From the NCBI GenBank assembly GCA_905215805.1, contig CAJMRL010000011.1, positions 12,452 through 76,451 of the forward strand: 64,000 bases of DNA, given 5' to 3'. The notes under the pieces are model-generated. The model saw nothing but the letters and a program-made list of their open reading frames with translations, had not been told where the DNA came from and made no database searches. Numbering within the stretch: position 1 is the stretch's first letter; the number at the start of each line of letters is the position of its first letter. Below are positions 53,121 through 61,426 of the stretch, piece after piece. The DNA comes from an uncultured bacterium. GTDB lineage: Bacteria > Bacillota > Clostridia > UBA1381. A program made the position numbers and the translations under genes.

Positions 53121-53486
53121 TTAATCTAAATTCTTTCTTCCACCTACAACTGCTGCCAAAAATCCGGTCAATACTACTCCCATCATTATACTGATACTAT
53201 GAATACCTGTATTAACAGTCCCGTTAACAGCAATTGATGCTGCAACAATAGCCGCTGCATATACGGCGCTCACGCACATCGCATGAAGCAATGCGTGCCC
53301 CTTTGATTTTATTACCGATGTGTAAGCTCCGAAAAAAACACCCAATGCCGCCGCGGCATATGCGCACACTCCAGCCGCTCCCTCACTCAAATCTGTAGAA
53401 TACGATGCCACTGCAATTATAAATACCAATACGAATGTCATCGCAAACGATATTAATGAGCCGGCAATTATCCAACGTACTTTCAT
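53121..53486 (-). CDS. TIGR04086 family membrane protein
   Basis: The 121-residue protein has four hydrophobic segments and begins MKVRWIIAGSLISFAMTFVL, ending VVGGRKNLD. The layout and gene position next to yajC match the TIGR04086 family of Clostridia, whose function is unknown. GCGGAGG lies 8 nt before the ATG. It is 117 nt downstream of yajC. Confidence 0.82.
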   Translation of the reverse strand: MKVRWIIAGSLISFAMTFVLVFIIAVASYSTDLSEGAAGVCAYAAAALGVFFGAYTSVIKSKGHALLHAMCVSAVYAAAIVAASIAVNGTVNTGIHSISIMMGVVLTGFLAAVVGGRKNLD

Positions 53487-53603
53487 TAAAAAGACCTCCG
53501 CAACATATTTTATATTTAAAATATATTACGAAGGACTTAATATTATTACCGATGCTTATCCTATAATTTCAGCATCCGGAATTTTTTCTCTTTAAAGTTT
53601 AAT

Positions 53604-54029
53604 TTAGTTTGACTGCTTCGTTTCAACTGTCTTTATGCTGTCTCTCTCCATCTTTATAAAGGAACGTTCATCCTGAGTACCTATATTTCCTGTTTCAATA
53701 ATAACAAAGTCATCCTTTATTTTAGAAACCTTACCGCATATGCCTCCAATGCTCACTACCTTATCGCCTACCTTCAAAGCGTTAATCATAGCCTTTGTTT
53801 CCTTTTCCCTCTTTCTTTGAGGTCTTATCATCATAAAATACAATAATACAATAATAAGTATCATAGGAGCAAAGCTTACAATCGTGCTCATAACGGGGTT
53901 AACCTCTCCCTGAGGAACATCTGTACCCGTACCGGCAGCCGCATCCTGCGTAGTCGTCTGTTGTGTTTCTCCGTCAGCATATGCTGTCAATTCAACTCCC
54001 GGAATTGATATTGCTTCAAAAATGTCCAT
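53604..54029 (-). CDS. yajC: preprotein translocase subunit YajC
   Basis: The 141-residue protein has an extracellular-side N-terminus, one membrane helix (about residues 50-70, FAPMILIIVLLYFMMIRPQ) and the typical basic RPQRKREKE followed by ALKVGDKVVSIGGICGKVSKI. YajC associates with SecDF and YidC. The N-terminal extension of about 45 Thr/Gly-rich residues makes it longer than usual (about 85-110). secD and secF are not adjacent. AAAAGGAG lies 8 nt before the ATG. Confidence 0.93.
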   Translation of the reverse strand: MDIFEAISIPGVELTAYADGETQQTTTQDAAAGTGTDVPQGEVNPVMSTIVSFAPMILIIVLLYFMMIRPQRKREKETKAMINALKVGDKVVSIGGICGKVSKIKDDFVIIETGNIGTQDERSFIKMERDSIKTVETKQSN

Positions 54030-54067
54030 TTATATTTCTCCTTTTTACAAAATATAATACAGACTTT

Positions 54068-54096
54068 ATTATACTATGTATTGCAAAATTTTTCAA
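54068..54096 (-). promoter_or_regulatory. sigma-A promoter of yajC
   Basis: TTGAAA (54091-54096), 17-nt spacer, TATAAT (54068-54073). Confidence 0.7.
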
Positions 54097-54124
54097 GACC
54101 TTATTGAACTTTTTTTAAAAATTT

Positions 54125-54721
54125 TTATAAATTTTTTATTCCTTCCGCCATAGACAATAATTTTGCACCGTTAGCAATACTTGTTCCATGCTCTTTTATA
54201 AAATCATGCTGGAGAATATGCTTTGATTTTCTGTCTGAAAACTCCGCAAGAACAGCGCAGTCTCTTTCAAGCATTTTAATACCCGGAACAACTATTATAT
54301 ACTCCGTATCCATCTTAAACAGCTCTCCTTTAAGAAGGGCACTCTCGCTCATATGACTAAGAGCACTGCACATATCTTCAAAGCTATTAAAACAGAATAT
54401 TTCCGTCCTTTTTCTTTTTATTTTAGGAGTTACATTCTTAACCCTGCGAAGCTCTTCCTTTTTATATCTCTTTTTACCAATTTCTATTTTACTTATTATT
54501 ATACACATCCCATCATCATAAGGAACAGCTTCCATTGTTATCTGCCCCGAAAACGGATTGAAATCCGTTTCTCTATGTATAGTCTGCATTATGTAAAACA
54601 TGAACGCATGCAGCTCCCTTGAATCAGGGCGCAGCTTTTTAGGATCTACATTCATTTTACTAAGTTCCGCAACAGTAATTATAACCTTTACTCTATTACA
54701 TGCCAAACGTTCTATACGCAT
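54125..54721 (-). CDS. mecA: MecA-like adaptor protein
   Basis: The 198-residue protein begins MRIERLACNRVKVIITVAEL and continues DSRELHAFMFYIMQTIHRETDF, the N-terminal domain of MecA, the adaptor that presents substrates to ClpC. The C-terminal domain (about residues 108-190) keeps the MecA beta-alpha pattern (EIFCFNSFEDMCSALSHM). The middle basic linker is short. In sporulating bacteria MecA also affects competence and Spo0A. The ATG has GGCGGTGA 7 nt upstream. Confidence 0.85.
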   Translation of the reverse strand: MRIERLACNRVKVIITVAELSKMNVDPKKLRPDSRELHAFMFYIMQTIHRETDFNPFSGQITMEAVPYDDGMCIIISKIEIGKKRYKKEELRRVKNVTPKIKRKRTEIFCFNSFEDMCSALSHMSESALLKGELFKMDTEYIIVVPGIKMLERDCAVLAEFSDRKSKHILQHDFIKEHGTSIANGAKLLSMAEGIKNL

Positions 54722-54748
54722 AAGCTTTCACCGCCTTCCGTTATAATC

Positions 54749-54777
54749 ATTATACTATAAAACTATTGATTTGTACA
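54749..54777 (-). promoter_or_regulatory. sigma-A promoter of mecA
   Basis: TGTACA (54772-54777), 17-nt spacer, TATAAT (54749-54754). Confidence 0.5.
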
Positions 54778-54851
54778 GTACATTTTTATAATAATTTTCT
54801 TCCATACGGGATTTTATTCAATATATATTATGCACAATCGGGAAAATAAGG

Positions 54852-54879
54852 GTATAAATCTCCTAAAATCGGCAACAAT
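54852..54879 (+). promoter_or_regulatory. sigma-F/sigma-G-like sporulation promoter of the spoIIQ-like gene
   Basis: GTATA (54852-54856), 14-nt spacer, GGCAACAAT (54871-54879) fits the Bacillus sigma-F pattern GYATA-N15-GGNRANAMT, one base short in spacing. No sigma-A promoter is visible here. Confidence 0.5.
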
Positions 54880-54962
54880 ACCATTAAAGGCTTCCAAAAC
54901 GGTGTATGCAATAAACTGCACATCGAATTTATAATGAGCTGATAATACAAGGAGGTTATGCT

Positions 54963-55736
54963 ATGAACAAGGAAAAAAAGCATAAAAACAAAAAATTTCC
55001 CGGCTTTTACATAGCACTTTGCTGCTGTGTACTTGCCATAGGCGCCGCAGGTTATCTCAGTGAGCGCCACGAGAGCGAACGAGCCAGTTCCAACGCAAAA
55101 AATATTGAGGACACAACTCCTTACCCGGTTTCAATGCCTACAATGCCGATAATTTCTACCCCTATAACTGCCGACACAAGCAGCACTATATCGACTCCTA
55201 TCCCGCCTTCTGAAAATTCTGATACGGAGCCCCCGATTTCTCAGGAGGAAACAGAGGAAACATCTGCAGAAGACTATACCTATGATAATCCTGACCTTGT
55301 ACAGGCGGTTTCAAAATCTGATGAAAATACCCTTCCGACTTTCAGTTCTCCGCTTTCAGGACAAGTGCTCCAGCCATATTCGGAAGAGCTTATTTATAAC
55401 CAAGCCTTAAGCGACTGGCGTACTCATGACGGAACGGACATTGCCGCAAATGAAGGCGCAAGTGTATGCTGTGCGGCTGACGGCGAAATAACAAGCATTA
55501 AAGATACTGTCTACGGATGCGAAATAACTGTATCTCACAGCGGAGGTTACGAGACCGTTTATTCCCAAATAACCGCTACCGACGGACTGGCTGAAGGCAG
55601 AGCTGTAAAGTCCGGCGATGTGATAGGAACGGTTACGTCCCCATCCGGAGAAAATGTAAACGATCCTCATTTACACTTTGAGCTTATGCTTGACGGAGCT
55701 CACATTGACCCCGCCTCTGTTATTTCTTTCAATTAA
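54963..55736 (+). CDS. spoIIQ: SpoIIQ-like M23 peptidase-domain protein
   Basis: The 257-residue protein has a basic N-terminus, one membrane helix (about residues 15-33), a low-complexity Thr/Pro/Ser region (about 45-110) and a LytM/M23 domain (about 125-255). The segment SEELIYNQALSDWRTHDGTDIAA is the pattern of SpoIIQ, the forespore half of the engulfment channel with SpoIIIAH. Both LytM zinc motifs are intact: HDGTD (HxxxD) and DPHLHFEL (HxH), so it could be active, as in Clostridioides difficile and unlike B. subtilis. AAGGAGG lies 7 nt before the ATG, and a sigma-F-like promoter precedes it. Confidence 0.82.
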   Translation: MNKEKKHKNKKFPGFYIALCCCVLAIGAAGYLSERHESERASSNAKNIEDTTPYPVSMPTMPIISTPITADTSSTISTPIPPSENSDTEPPISQEETEETSAEDYTYDNPDLVQAVSKSDENTLPTFSSPLSGQVLQPYSEELIYNQALSDWRTHDGTDIAANEGASVCCAADGEITSIKDTVYGCEITVSHSGGYETVYSQITATDGLAEGRAVKSGDVIGTVTSPSGENVNDPHLHFELMLDGAHIDPASVISFN

Positions 55737-55747
55737 ACAAATCTACC

Positions 55748-55776
55748 TTGACAAAAAGCAATTTATATTATAAAAT
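55748..55776 (+). promoter_or_regulatory. sigma-A promoter of the small lipoprotein gene
   Basis: TTGACA (55748-55753), 17-nt spacer, TAAAAT (55771-55776). Confidence 0.75.
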
Positions 55777-55786
55777 ATACAAGAAG

Positions 55787-55814
55787 AGCGGCTGTACACT
55801 CTGATACAGCCGCT
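55787..55814 (+). promoter_or_regulatory. 5' leader hairpin before the lipoprotein gene
   Basis: AGCGGCTGTA (55787-55796) pairs perfectly with TACAGCCGCT (55805-55814). It begins within a few nt of the predicted transcript start, so it would cap the mRNA 5' end; it may also slow transcription from the spoIIQ-like gene, though no U-run follows. Confidence 0.6.
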
Positions 55815-55842
55815 TAAATAGTTATACTTTCAGGAGGTAGTT

Positions 55843-56181
55843 ATGAAAAACATAAAGACATATATTATTGTTTTATCACTTGCAGCCGCTTTTTCTCTTA
55901 GCGGATGCGGTAATTCCACATCTTCAAATACAGAACCCACTCCCGCGGCAACTGTTTATACCAGCACTGCTCCGTCTCAGGATGAGGAAAAAATCGCTGA
56001 GGGAACAATTTTAGACGCTGCTACACATACTATAATGCTAAAGCTTGACGACGGTACCGAAATGACCTTCACGAAAGATGAAAACTCAGAAATTGAAGGC
56101 TCAGTTATGCAGAATAATACCGTTACTATTACATACACCGAAAATGCCGATGGTCAAAAAATCATAAAAACTCTTAAATAA
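55843..56181 (+). CDS. small lipoprotein of unknown function
   Basis: The 112-residue protein has a lipoprotein signal peptide with lipobox LSGC (Cys22), a Thr/Ser/Pro-rich spacer (about residues 23-50) and a small beta-rich domain (about 52-112, AEGTILDAATHTIMLKLDDG). I do not recognise the family; similar small clostridial lipoproteins are unassigned. CAGGAGG lies 6 nt before the ATG. It is a monocistronic unit with its own promoter and terminator. Confidence 0.8.
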   Translation: MKNIKTYIIVLSLAAAFSLSGCGNSTSSNTEPTPAATVYTSTAPSQDEEKIAEGTILDAATHTIMLKLDDGTEMTFTKDENSEIEGSVMQNNTVTITYTENADGQKIIKTLK

Positions 56182-56186
56182 ATATT

Positions 56187-56219
56187 AAGCGCATCCCTAT
56201 GCTCTGGGATGCGCTTTTT
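56187..56219 (+). terminator. terminator after the lipoprotein gene, overlapping the xerD end
   Basis: AAGCGCATCCC (56187-56197) pairs with GGGATGCGCTT (56206-56216), then TTT. The right arm lies inside the last codons of xerD on the other strand. Confidence 0.88.
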
Positions 56220-57087
56220 CATATACATCTTTTATTTTTGAATTAATGAGGTGAGAATATACCTGAGTAGAAGCGATATTGGCATGTCCCATCATTTCCT
56301 TTATACTGTTTAAATCGGCTCCGTTTTCGACAAGATGAGCCGCAAAGGAATGACGTAATGTATGCGGCGTTATATCAGCTTTTATCCCTGCCGTATGCTG
56401 GTAGGTTTTTACTATTTTCCAAAATCCCTGCCGGGACAATCTTACGCCGGAGCAATTCACAAACAAAGCCTTTTCGTTTTTATCCTTTATCATTTTTCCT
56501 CTGACATCATAAATATAATTTCTCAGCGCCTTATTTGCTTTATGTCCAATAGGTATTATACGTATTTTCTTTGAACCGCTGCATTTCACGCAGCTCACAG
56601 AAAGGTTGATATCCGAAATATTAAGGTTTATCATTTCCGATACTCTTATTCCAGTAGCATATAAAAGCTCAAGCATAGCCTTATCCCGTATCCCTTTATT
56701 ATCTGATAGGTCAGGCTGATTAAGCAAAAGCTCTACCTCTTCACCCGTAAGGATTTGAGGAGGCTTTTTTTCAACATGAGGTGCTTCCAAATCCATTGTC
56801 GGATCATTTTTAACATTTCCGCTTTGAATCATAAAGCAATAAAAAGACCTAAGCGATGCAAGTGTCCGGGATATTGTAGAGGTTGCCTTTCCTTTTTGCT
56901 GAAGTGATAAAAGGTATGCCAAAACCATAGCCCTGTTAACAGAGGATAGATCCTCCACTCCCTTATCAATCAGATATGTAATATACTGAATTACATCCCT
57001 TCTGTACGATTCAACCGTATTTTCTGATTTATGGCGAACATCTGTCATAAAATTAGTATACTTATCAACATACGCCGTACAATCCAT
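56197..57087 (-). CDS. xerD: tyrosine recombinase XerD
   Basis: The 296-residue recombinase resolves chromosome dimers at dif with a XerC partner. The ATG at 57087 is chosen for AAGGAG upstream and the XerD-like N-terminus MDCTAYVDKYTNFMTDVRH; a longer frame has no ribosome site. The catalytic residues are all present: Arg in ATGIRVSEM, Lys in CSGSKKIR, HxxR in HTLRHSFAAH, His in MGHANIASTQ, and Tyr in TQVYSH. It follows spoIIM by about 210 nt, an arrangement also known in B. subtilis (spoIIM near ripX/xerD). Confidence 0.92.
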   Translation of the reverse strand: MDCTAYVDKYTNFMTDVRHKSENTVESYRRDVIQYITYLIDKGVEDLSSVNRAMVLAYLLSLQQKGKATSTISRTLASLRSFYCFMIQSGNVKNDPTMDLEAPHVEKKPPQILTGEEVELLLNQPDLSDNKGIRDKAMLELLYATGIRVSEMINLNISDINLSVSCVKCSGSKKIRIIPIGHKANKALRNYIYDVRGKMIKDKNEKALFVNCSGVRLSRQGFWKIVKTYQHTAGIKADITPHTLRHSFAAHLVENGADLNSIKEMMGHANIASTQVYSHLINSKIKDVYEKAHPRA

Positions 57088-57183
57088 TTTTATCCTGCTC
57101 CTTAATAAATGTATCTCATAGCAAATCAAATCGACTTTTATTGAATAACTGCATTTATATTCCAAATATTATCGATGTAATAT

Positions 57184-57211
57184 ATTATACCACATTTTTT
57201 CTTTTTGTATA
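57184..57211 (-). promoter_or_regulatory. candidate sigma-A promoter of xerD
   Basis: TATACA (57206-57211), 16-nt spacer, TATAAT (57184-57189). The -35 match is moderate. Confidence 0.45.
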
Positions 57212-57300
57212 GCCCTTAATATTATTTTTTATAGATATATTAATTATTTTGTCATATTTTTGTAAACTTTCTAAAAGTTTTGAATTATTTATTTAATACG

Positions 57301-57870
57301 CTATATCATTGTTATTGCAAGCTGTTTTATAAATGTAGTGGTCAAATATCCCTCAGCCAGAGCCGATATACAAAATATTGCGCTTGTAATCAGCATAAAT
57401 AAAATATAGGTAATTATATACTTTTTATCTGTTTTTTCGCTTTTTAATGCGTATGTGCTGCTAAGTGATGCAAAAAACAATAATCCCGGGATTATCAAAA
57501 TAGTTCCTGGAAGCATCGCCAGCACAGCGAGAAATCCTTTTGCTCCGAAATACCTTACAAATCCCGCCGCCGTAAAGCCGATCACAAACCCACGTCTTAA
57601 AACGGCAGCTCCCGAAAAAACAAAGCCTATTCGGAAAAAACCTGCCGCAAAAACTATTCCGAGACATATAAAATTCTCCTTAAGCGCATTTTTGAACACC
57701 GCATTACTGTCTGCTCCTCCTTTTATCTGCTCAAAAAAGTTCGTCAAATAGTCTTGTACCCCATTTCCTTCACCCGTTTTCATTTGATATGCACTGCCCA
57801 GTACTACACCCGCAAACAGCAAAAAAAATATTAATCCGTATATTATCGCCGGCACTTTTATTCTTTTCAT
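57301..57870 (-). CDS. spoIIM: stage II sporulation protein M
   Basis: The 189-residue protein has five or six membrane segments. It shows the SpoIIM order: a first helix, an extracellular loop (MKTGEGNGVQDYLTNFFEQI), then NALKENFICLGIVFAAGFFRIG and a PGTILIIPGLLFFASLSS segment. SpoIIM, SpoIID and SpoIIP form the peptidoglycan-degrading engulfment machine of the mother cell. The ATG at 57870 has AGGAGGA 5 nt upstream; a longer frame from 57900 is unlikely. A GAATTTG-N13-CATATAAT stretch (minus strand, around 57925-57955) is a weak sigma-E promoter candidate. Confidence 0.92.
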   Translation of the reverse strand: MKRIKVPAIIYGLIFFLLFAGVVLGSAYQMKTGEGNGVQDYLTNFFEQIKGGADSNAVFKNALKENFICLGIVFAAGFFRIGFVFSGAAVLRRGFVIGFTAAGFVRYFGAKGFLAVLAMLPGTILIIPGLLFFASLSSTYALKSEKTDKKYIITYILFMLITSAIFCISALAEGYLTTTFIKQLAITMI

Positions 57871-57962
57871 ATTGTCCTCCTGCGCTATATATTTATTCAA
57901 AACATCTTATTCAACAGCATGTCATTATATGAATATTTTTTGTACAAATTCTTTAAATCCCC

Positions 57963-57991
57963 TTTACAATAATACCTGTTTTTGATATAAT
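57963..57991 (+). promoter_or_regulatory. sigma-A promoter of the GH43 gene
   Basis: TTTACA (57963-57968), 17-nt spacer, TATAAT (57986-57991). Confidence 0.65.
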
Positions 57992-58026
57992 TATCACATA
58001 TTAATATGCTTAATGGAAGGAGAAAA

Positions 58027-60834
58027 ATGTTTATGAAATCAAAACAGCTTATCGCTGCAATCTCAGCAGCGTCCATAGCCTGCGCAATACCGTTCCCGGC
58101 GGTATTGGCAGAAGATAAAGCAAACGATACGCCGATTCCTGTAATATCCTACACCTTTGATGACGGCGGAAATGACGATTACTCTCTCGAAAACGGTGCT
58201 TCATTAGTCGATCGCGGAGATGAAAACGGAAATGCCGTATCTCTTTCTCAGGCTTCATCACAATATGTGAAATTAGCTGACAACATTACAGAAGGGCTCA
58301 GCGGAAATTTTACCATAACAGTTGATGTAAAGCCTAAAACAGAGGAATGGTGGACAAGGGTATTTGATCTTGGTCACGGAAAAAGTGATGATGAGGACTT
58401 TAAAAATATATTCTTTGCCAATCACTCCGAAACACCTAAATTTGACGGTGCAGTAGGTAAATACGTACTTCAGCCGAATACGAACGGAACAGAGGATAAC
58501 TTTAAATTAAACGAATGGAATACCGCCGCAATTATACGAAACGGTAATACGGGGTATCTTTACATAAACGGTGCTCTGCGTGCTACAGCTGCGAATTTTG
58601 ATCTTGATCTGGGCTATCTTGCTGACAGCAACAGCAATTACTTAGGAAGATCAGCATATGATGCGGATCCATATTTCGAGGGAGAAATAGATAACTTCAA
58701 AATATATGACGAAGCGCTTAATACAGACGAGCTTATAAAACAGTATAACCGATATTTTATAACAACATCATTCAGAGATACTGATAATAAAAAGATCTTT
58801 CGAACCTCAATCGGAGACAATGTAAAAGCAGAAGTAAATTTATCAAATTACAAGCCTGACAGAGCTTCGGTTACCCTATCTGCTTTAACTGATACAGGAA
58901 TTCAGGTTTCCTCTATGTCTACCCACATAGACAGCGCATCTGAAGCCTCGGCGTCGCTGTCATTTACTGTACCGGAGAACTGTACATATATAAAGCTTGT
59001 TCTCAGAATAAATGGAATAGATTATGAAGGAGGATATCTTCCGGTTGCCGATGCTGAAATTCAAACGGCTCAGGTTTATTCAAACCCTGATGATGACCCG
59101 ACCTACGGAGCTCACGACCCTACAATTTTTAAGGATCCTGTAAGCGGAAAATATTTTGCCTACTCCTCTCATAATCTCGTATTCGAATCAGATGATCTTA
59201 TTGATTGGGTCAAGCATGATTACACAAGCACACTTACCGTTCCGCAAAAGGCAAAGGCATTCATAGACAATAACTACGATGGGACAGAGGCAAATGCAAC
59301 CTATTGGGCGCCCGATATTTTATATGTTGAGGGTGATGAATATCCATATTGGTTCTATCTTTCTGTATCGTGCGGTCTTGGAGGCAGAAATTCCGTTATT
59401 TCTCTTATAAAAGCAAAATCCCCCGGTCTTTGGGATGGGGAATATAAAGACGAGGGCGTTATTCTGGCATCCAAAGAAAATAACGACTACAGCACAAATG
59501 CAATTGACGCCAATATATACAGTGAAAACGGTAACAATTATTTTATATGGGGTTCATTCTGGAAAGGTATACACGGTGCAAAGCTCACATCTGACGGAAG
59601 AATAGAAGGCGTTGACTATACCTCTGACTCGTCAATTCTTTCAAGCTCCGCAAAAGTCGGCGCAAGACTTTTTGCCACTCCCGGAGGCGTACTTGGTCCG
59701 GAGGGCGCATATACGATAAAAAATAATGATAATGGCTATACATATATGTTTACATCTTACGGATGGCTCGGAACAAATTATAACTGCCGTATAGCAAGAA
59801 CTGACAAAACATTTGAAAGCATTCTTTCGGACGAGAATCCGCATCATCAATTTCTTGACCCTAACAATAATAAGGTAGGCACAAGCTATACAGAGCAAGA
59901 GGATAAATCCTCTGCATGGGGATATAAGCTCATAGGCTCATATAATCTTGGAGGAATAACCTATTACGGAAACGGTCATAATTCAGTTCTTTGTGACACT
60001 GACGGAAATTGGTATTATGTGCAGCATTCAAGAAAAGTTGCGGATGCCACAGCCTATCTGCAAGTACGCAAAATGCTCTGGACTGAAGACGGCTGGCCTG
60101 TTGTTTCACCATTGGTATATTCGGGAGAACAAGAGCAGACAATTCCGGTTTCCATGTTATACGGAACCTGGAATCTCTGTTCTGTCGGTCACACAATACT
60201 TGATGGCTGTACATCAGTTTCCGACAGAGCCGCATATAAGGGAGCAGATGCCCCTGTAAATTCAAGCGAGATCATCATCCTTCCGGATGGAATACTCGCA
60301 TCGGATCTTGGAACATGGGAATATGACGGAGATCATACAATAACCCTTAATTTTACAAAAGACGGAGATCCTGAAAAATCACAGTATTTCAAATCCGGCG
60401 ATACAATGCAGCTTTATGTCCTCACCGGATTTGACGAAGATGAAAACGGCGGTGAAAAAGCACTTGTTATGACCGGAACAGACAACAATCATATTACTCA
60501 GTTTGCAAAGAAAATCAGTCAGGCTACATCTGATTTTTCTAATAAATCTGAATATACAAAGCCATCCTTGTCAAATATATCAAAAGGTCAGGCAGGAGTA
60601 AGCTTCACAATTAATGAAGCTCAATCCGGTGAAGCTAAAGCATATGTAGCTGAATATAATGAAAATAATGTGCTGATAAAAATGACTGAACAGACTATTA
60701 CAATCCCAGCTGAACAGCCCACAGATATCACTGTTCCTGTTGAAATAGACGACGCTGCCAAAACCGCCAAGCTGATAATCTGGGATAATTCACACAAACT
60801 TTTAAGCAATTTTGAAAATATATCATTAGATTAA
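58027..60834 (+). CDS. secreted GH43 enzyme, endo-1,5-alpha-L-arabinanase-like
   Basis: The 935-residue protein starts at ATG 58027 (GGAAGGAG 4 nt upstream; ATGs at 58006 and 58033 are alternatives) with a signal peptide ending FPAVLAED. Residues about 38-245 are a LamG-type jelly roll. A GH43 five-blade propeller follows, with the three acids Asp364 (GAHDPTIF), Asp494 (NAIDANIY) and Glu559 (LGPEGAY). The C-terminal GTWNLCSVG to NHITQFAKK domain (about 710-830) is the one found behind arabinanase catalytic domains, and an Ig-like module closes the protein. It probably cuts pectin side-chain arabinan outside the cell. A neighbouring GH2 enzyme and GH3 enzyme may finish the products. Confidence 0.88.
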   Translation: MFMKSKQLIAAISAASIACAIPFPAVLAEDKANDTPIPVISYTFDDGGNDDYSLENGASLVDRGDENGNAVSLSQASSQYVKLADNITEGLSGNFTITVDVKPKTEEWWTRVFDLGHGKSDDEDFKNIFFANHSETPKFDGAVGKYVLQPNTNGTEDNFKLNEWNTAAIIRNGNTGYLYINGALRATAANFDLDLGYLADSNSNYLGRSAYDADPYFEGEIDNFKIYDEALNTDELIKQYNRYFITTSFRDTDNKKIFRTSIGDNVKAEVNLSNYKPDRASVTLSALTDTGIQVSSMSTHIDSASEASASLSFTVPENCTYIKLVLRINGIDYEGGYLPVADAEIQTAQVYSNPDDDPTYGAHDPTIFKDPVSGKYFAYSSHNLVFESDDLIDWVKHDYTSTLTVPQKAKAFIDNNYDGTEANATYWAPDILYVEGDEYPYWFYLSVSCGLGGRNSVISLIKAKSPGLWDGEYKDEGVILASKENNDYSTNAIDANIYSENGNNYFIWGSFWKGIHGAKLTSDGRIEGVDYTSDSSILSSSAKVGARLFATPGGVLGPEGAYTIKNNDNGYTYMFTSYGWLGTNYNCRIARTDKTFESILSDENPHHQFLDPNNNKVGTSYTEQEDKSSAWGYKLIGSYNLGGITYYGNGHNSVLCDTDGNWYYVQHSRKVADATAYLQVRKMLWTEDGWPVVSPLVYSGEQEQTIPVSMLYGTWNLCSVGHTILDGCTSVSDRAAYKGADAPVNSSEIIILPDGILASDLGTWEYDGDHTITLNFTKDGDPEKSQYFKSGDTMQLYVLTGFDEDENGGEKALVMTGTDNNHITQFAKKISQATSDFSNKSEYTKPSLSNISKGQAGVSFTINEAQSGEAKAYVAEYNENNVLIKMTEQTITIPAEQPTDITVPVEIDDAAKTAKLIIWDNSHKLLSNFENISLD

Positions 60835-60850
60835 AACTATTAAATGTTTA

Positions 60851-60889
60851 AAACCTAAAGCTTCAAAGCTGAGAAGCTTTAGGTTTTTT
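60851..60889 (+). terminator. terminator after the GH43 gene
   Basis: AAACCTAAAGCTT (60851-60863) pairs with AAGCTTTAGGTTT (60874-60886), then TTT. It is 17 nt after the stop. Confidence 0.9.
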
Positions 60890-60923
60890 CAACGGTATCC
60901 AAATATGATGACTGAACTTTCTA

Positions 60924-61214
60924 TTATGATGCCTTAACAAAATAATTTTGAAGCAGCTCATTAAGAGCACAGGCGCTTGATGAATGACAGCGTTCTATAT
61001 GCGTTCCTGATTTCTCCGCCTGAGCTTGTGCAACATGTACCATCTTATGAGCAACGGTATTGGTAAAAAGTACAATCAAATCCGGATTACCTATCTGATT
61101 TTTAAAGTTTCCGGGAAATTGTGTAAACACCTTACACTTGCATCCGTACTTTTTACATATTTCCTTATACCGACAATGCATTCTATCATGTCCGCCCACT
61201 ATAACTATACTCAT
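60924..61214 (-). CDS. DUF2325 domain protein
   Basis: The 96-residue protein begins MSIVIVGGHDRMHCRYKEI, continues CKCKVFTQFPGN and NPDLIVLFTNTVAHKMVHVA, and ends with ERCHSSSACALNELL; these are the conserved blocks of DUF2325. Such proteins often accompany ferrous iron (feoAB) genes in Bacillota, and the conserved His/Cys suggest metal or iron-sulfur sensing, but no function is proven. No feo gene is in the window. AATCGGAGG lies 8 nt before the ATG, behind a sigma-A promoter and a perfect palindrome. Confidence 0.88.
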   Translation of the reverse strand: MSIVIVGGHDRMHCRYKEICKKYGCKCKVFTQFPGNFKNQIGNPDLIVLFTNTVAHKMVHVAQAQAEKSGTHIERCHSSSACALNELLQNYFVKAS

Positions 61215-61252
61215 ATTAAAACCTCCGATTGATTAATTACAACTTATACTAA

Positions 61253-61266
61253 TTAGCATATGCTAA
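61253..61266. promoter_or_regulatory. palindromic operator candidate upstream of the DUF2325 gene
   Basis: TTAGCATATGCTAA is a perfect 14-bp palindrome lying just downstream of the -10 box. Iron-responsive DtxR/IdeR-type regulators bind TTAG-type palindromes; the assignment is inference. Confidence 0.55.
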
Positions 61267-61278
61267 CCACCTATTAAA

Positions 61279-61307
61279 ATTTTAGCACATTTTATCTCTA
61301 ATGTCAA
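61279..61307 (-). promoter_or_regulatory. sigma-A promoter of the DUF2325 gene
   Basis: TTGACA (61302-61307), 17-nt spacer, TAAAAT (61279-61284). Confidence 0.78.
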
Positions 61308-61351
61308 TATGAATTATTGAATATTTCATTATTTTATTGTATAAAAGATAG

Positions 61352-61420
61352 TTGACGCATTAAGAAGTTCATAGGGCTGCTCGATTTTAGATGCAGAACA
61401 CTAAAAACGACAGCCCCATT
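61352..61420. repeat. hairpin repeat, copy B
   Basis: Matches the reverse complement of copy A (51978-52056): 26 of the first 30 bases and 20 of the last 21 agree, with a variable middle. It begins 7 nt after the GH2 stop. The outer stem is damaged here, but CGACAGCCC can still pair with GGGCTGCTCG inside the element. Confidence 0.78.
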
Positions 61421-61426
61421 TATCAA

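Noticed and set aside
54828..55070. 80-residue minus-strand frame
   Set aside because: It crosses the spoIIQ-like start and its promoter region; no ribosome site, composition unlike a real protein.
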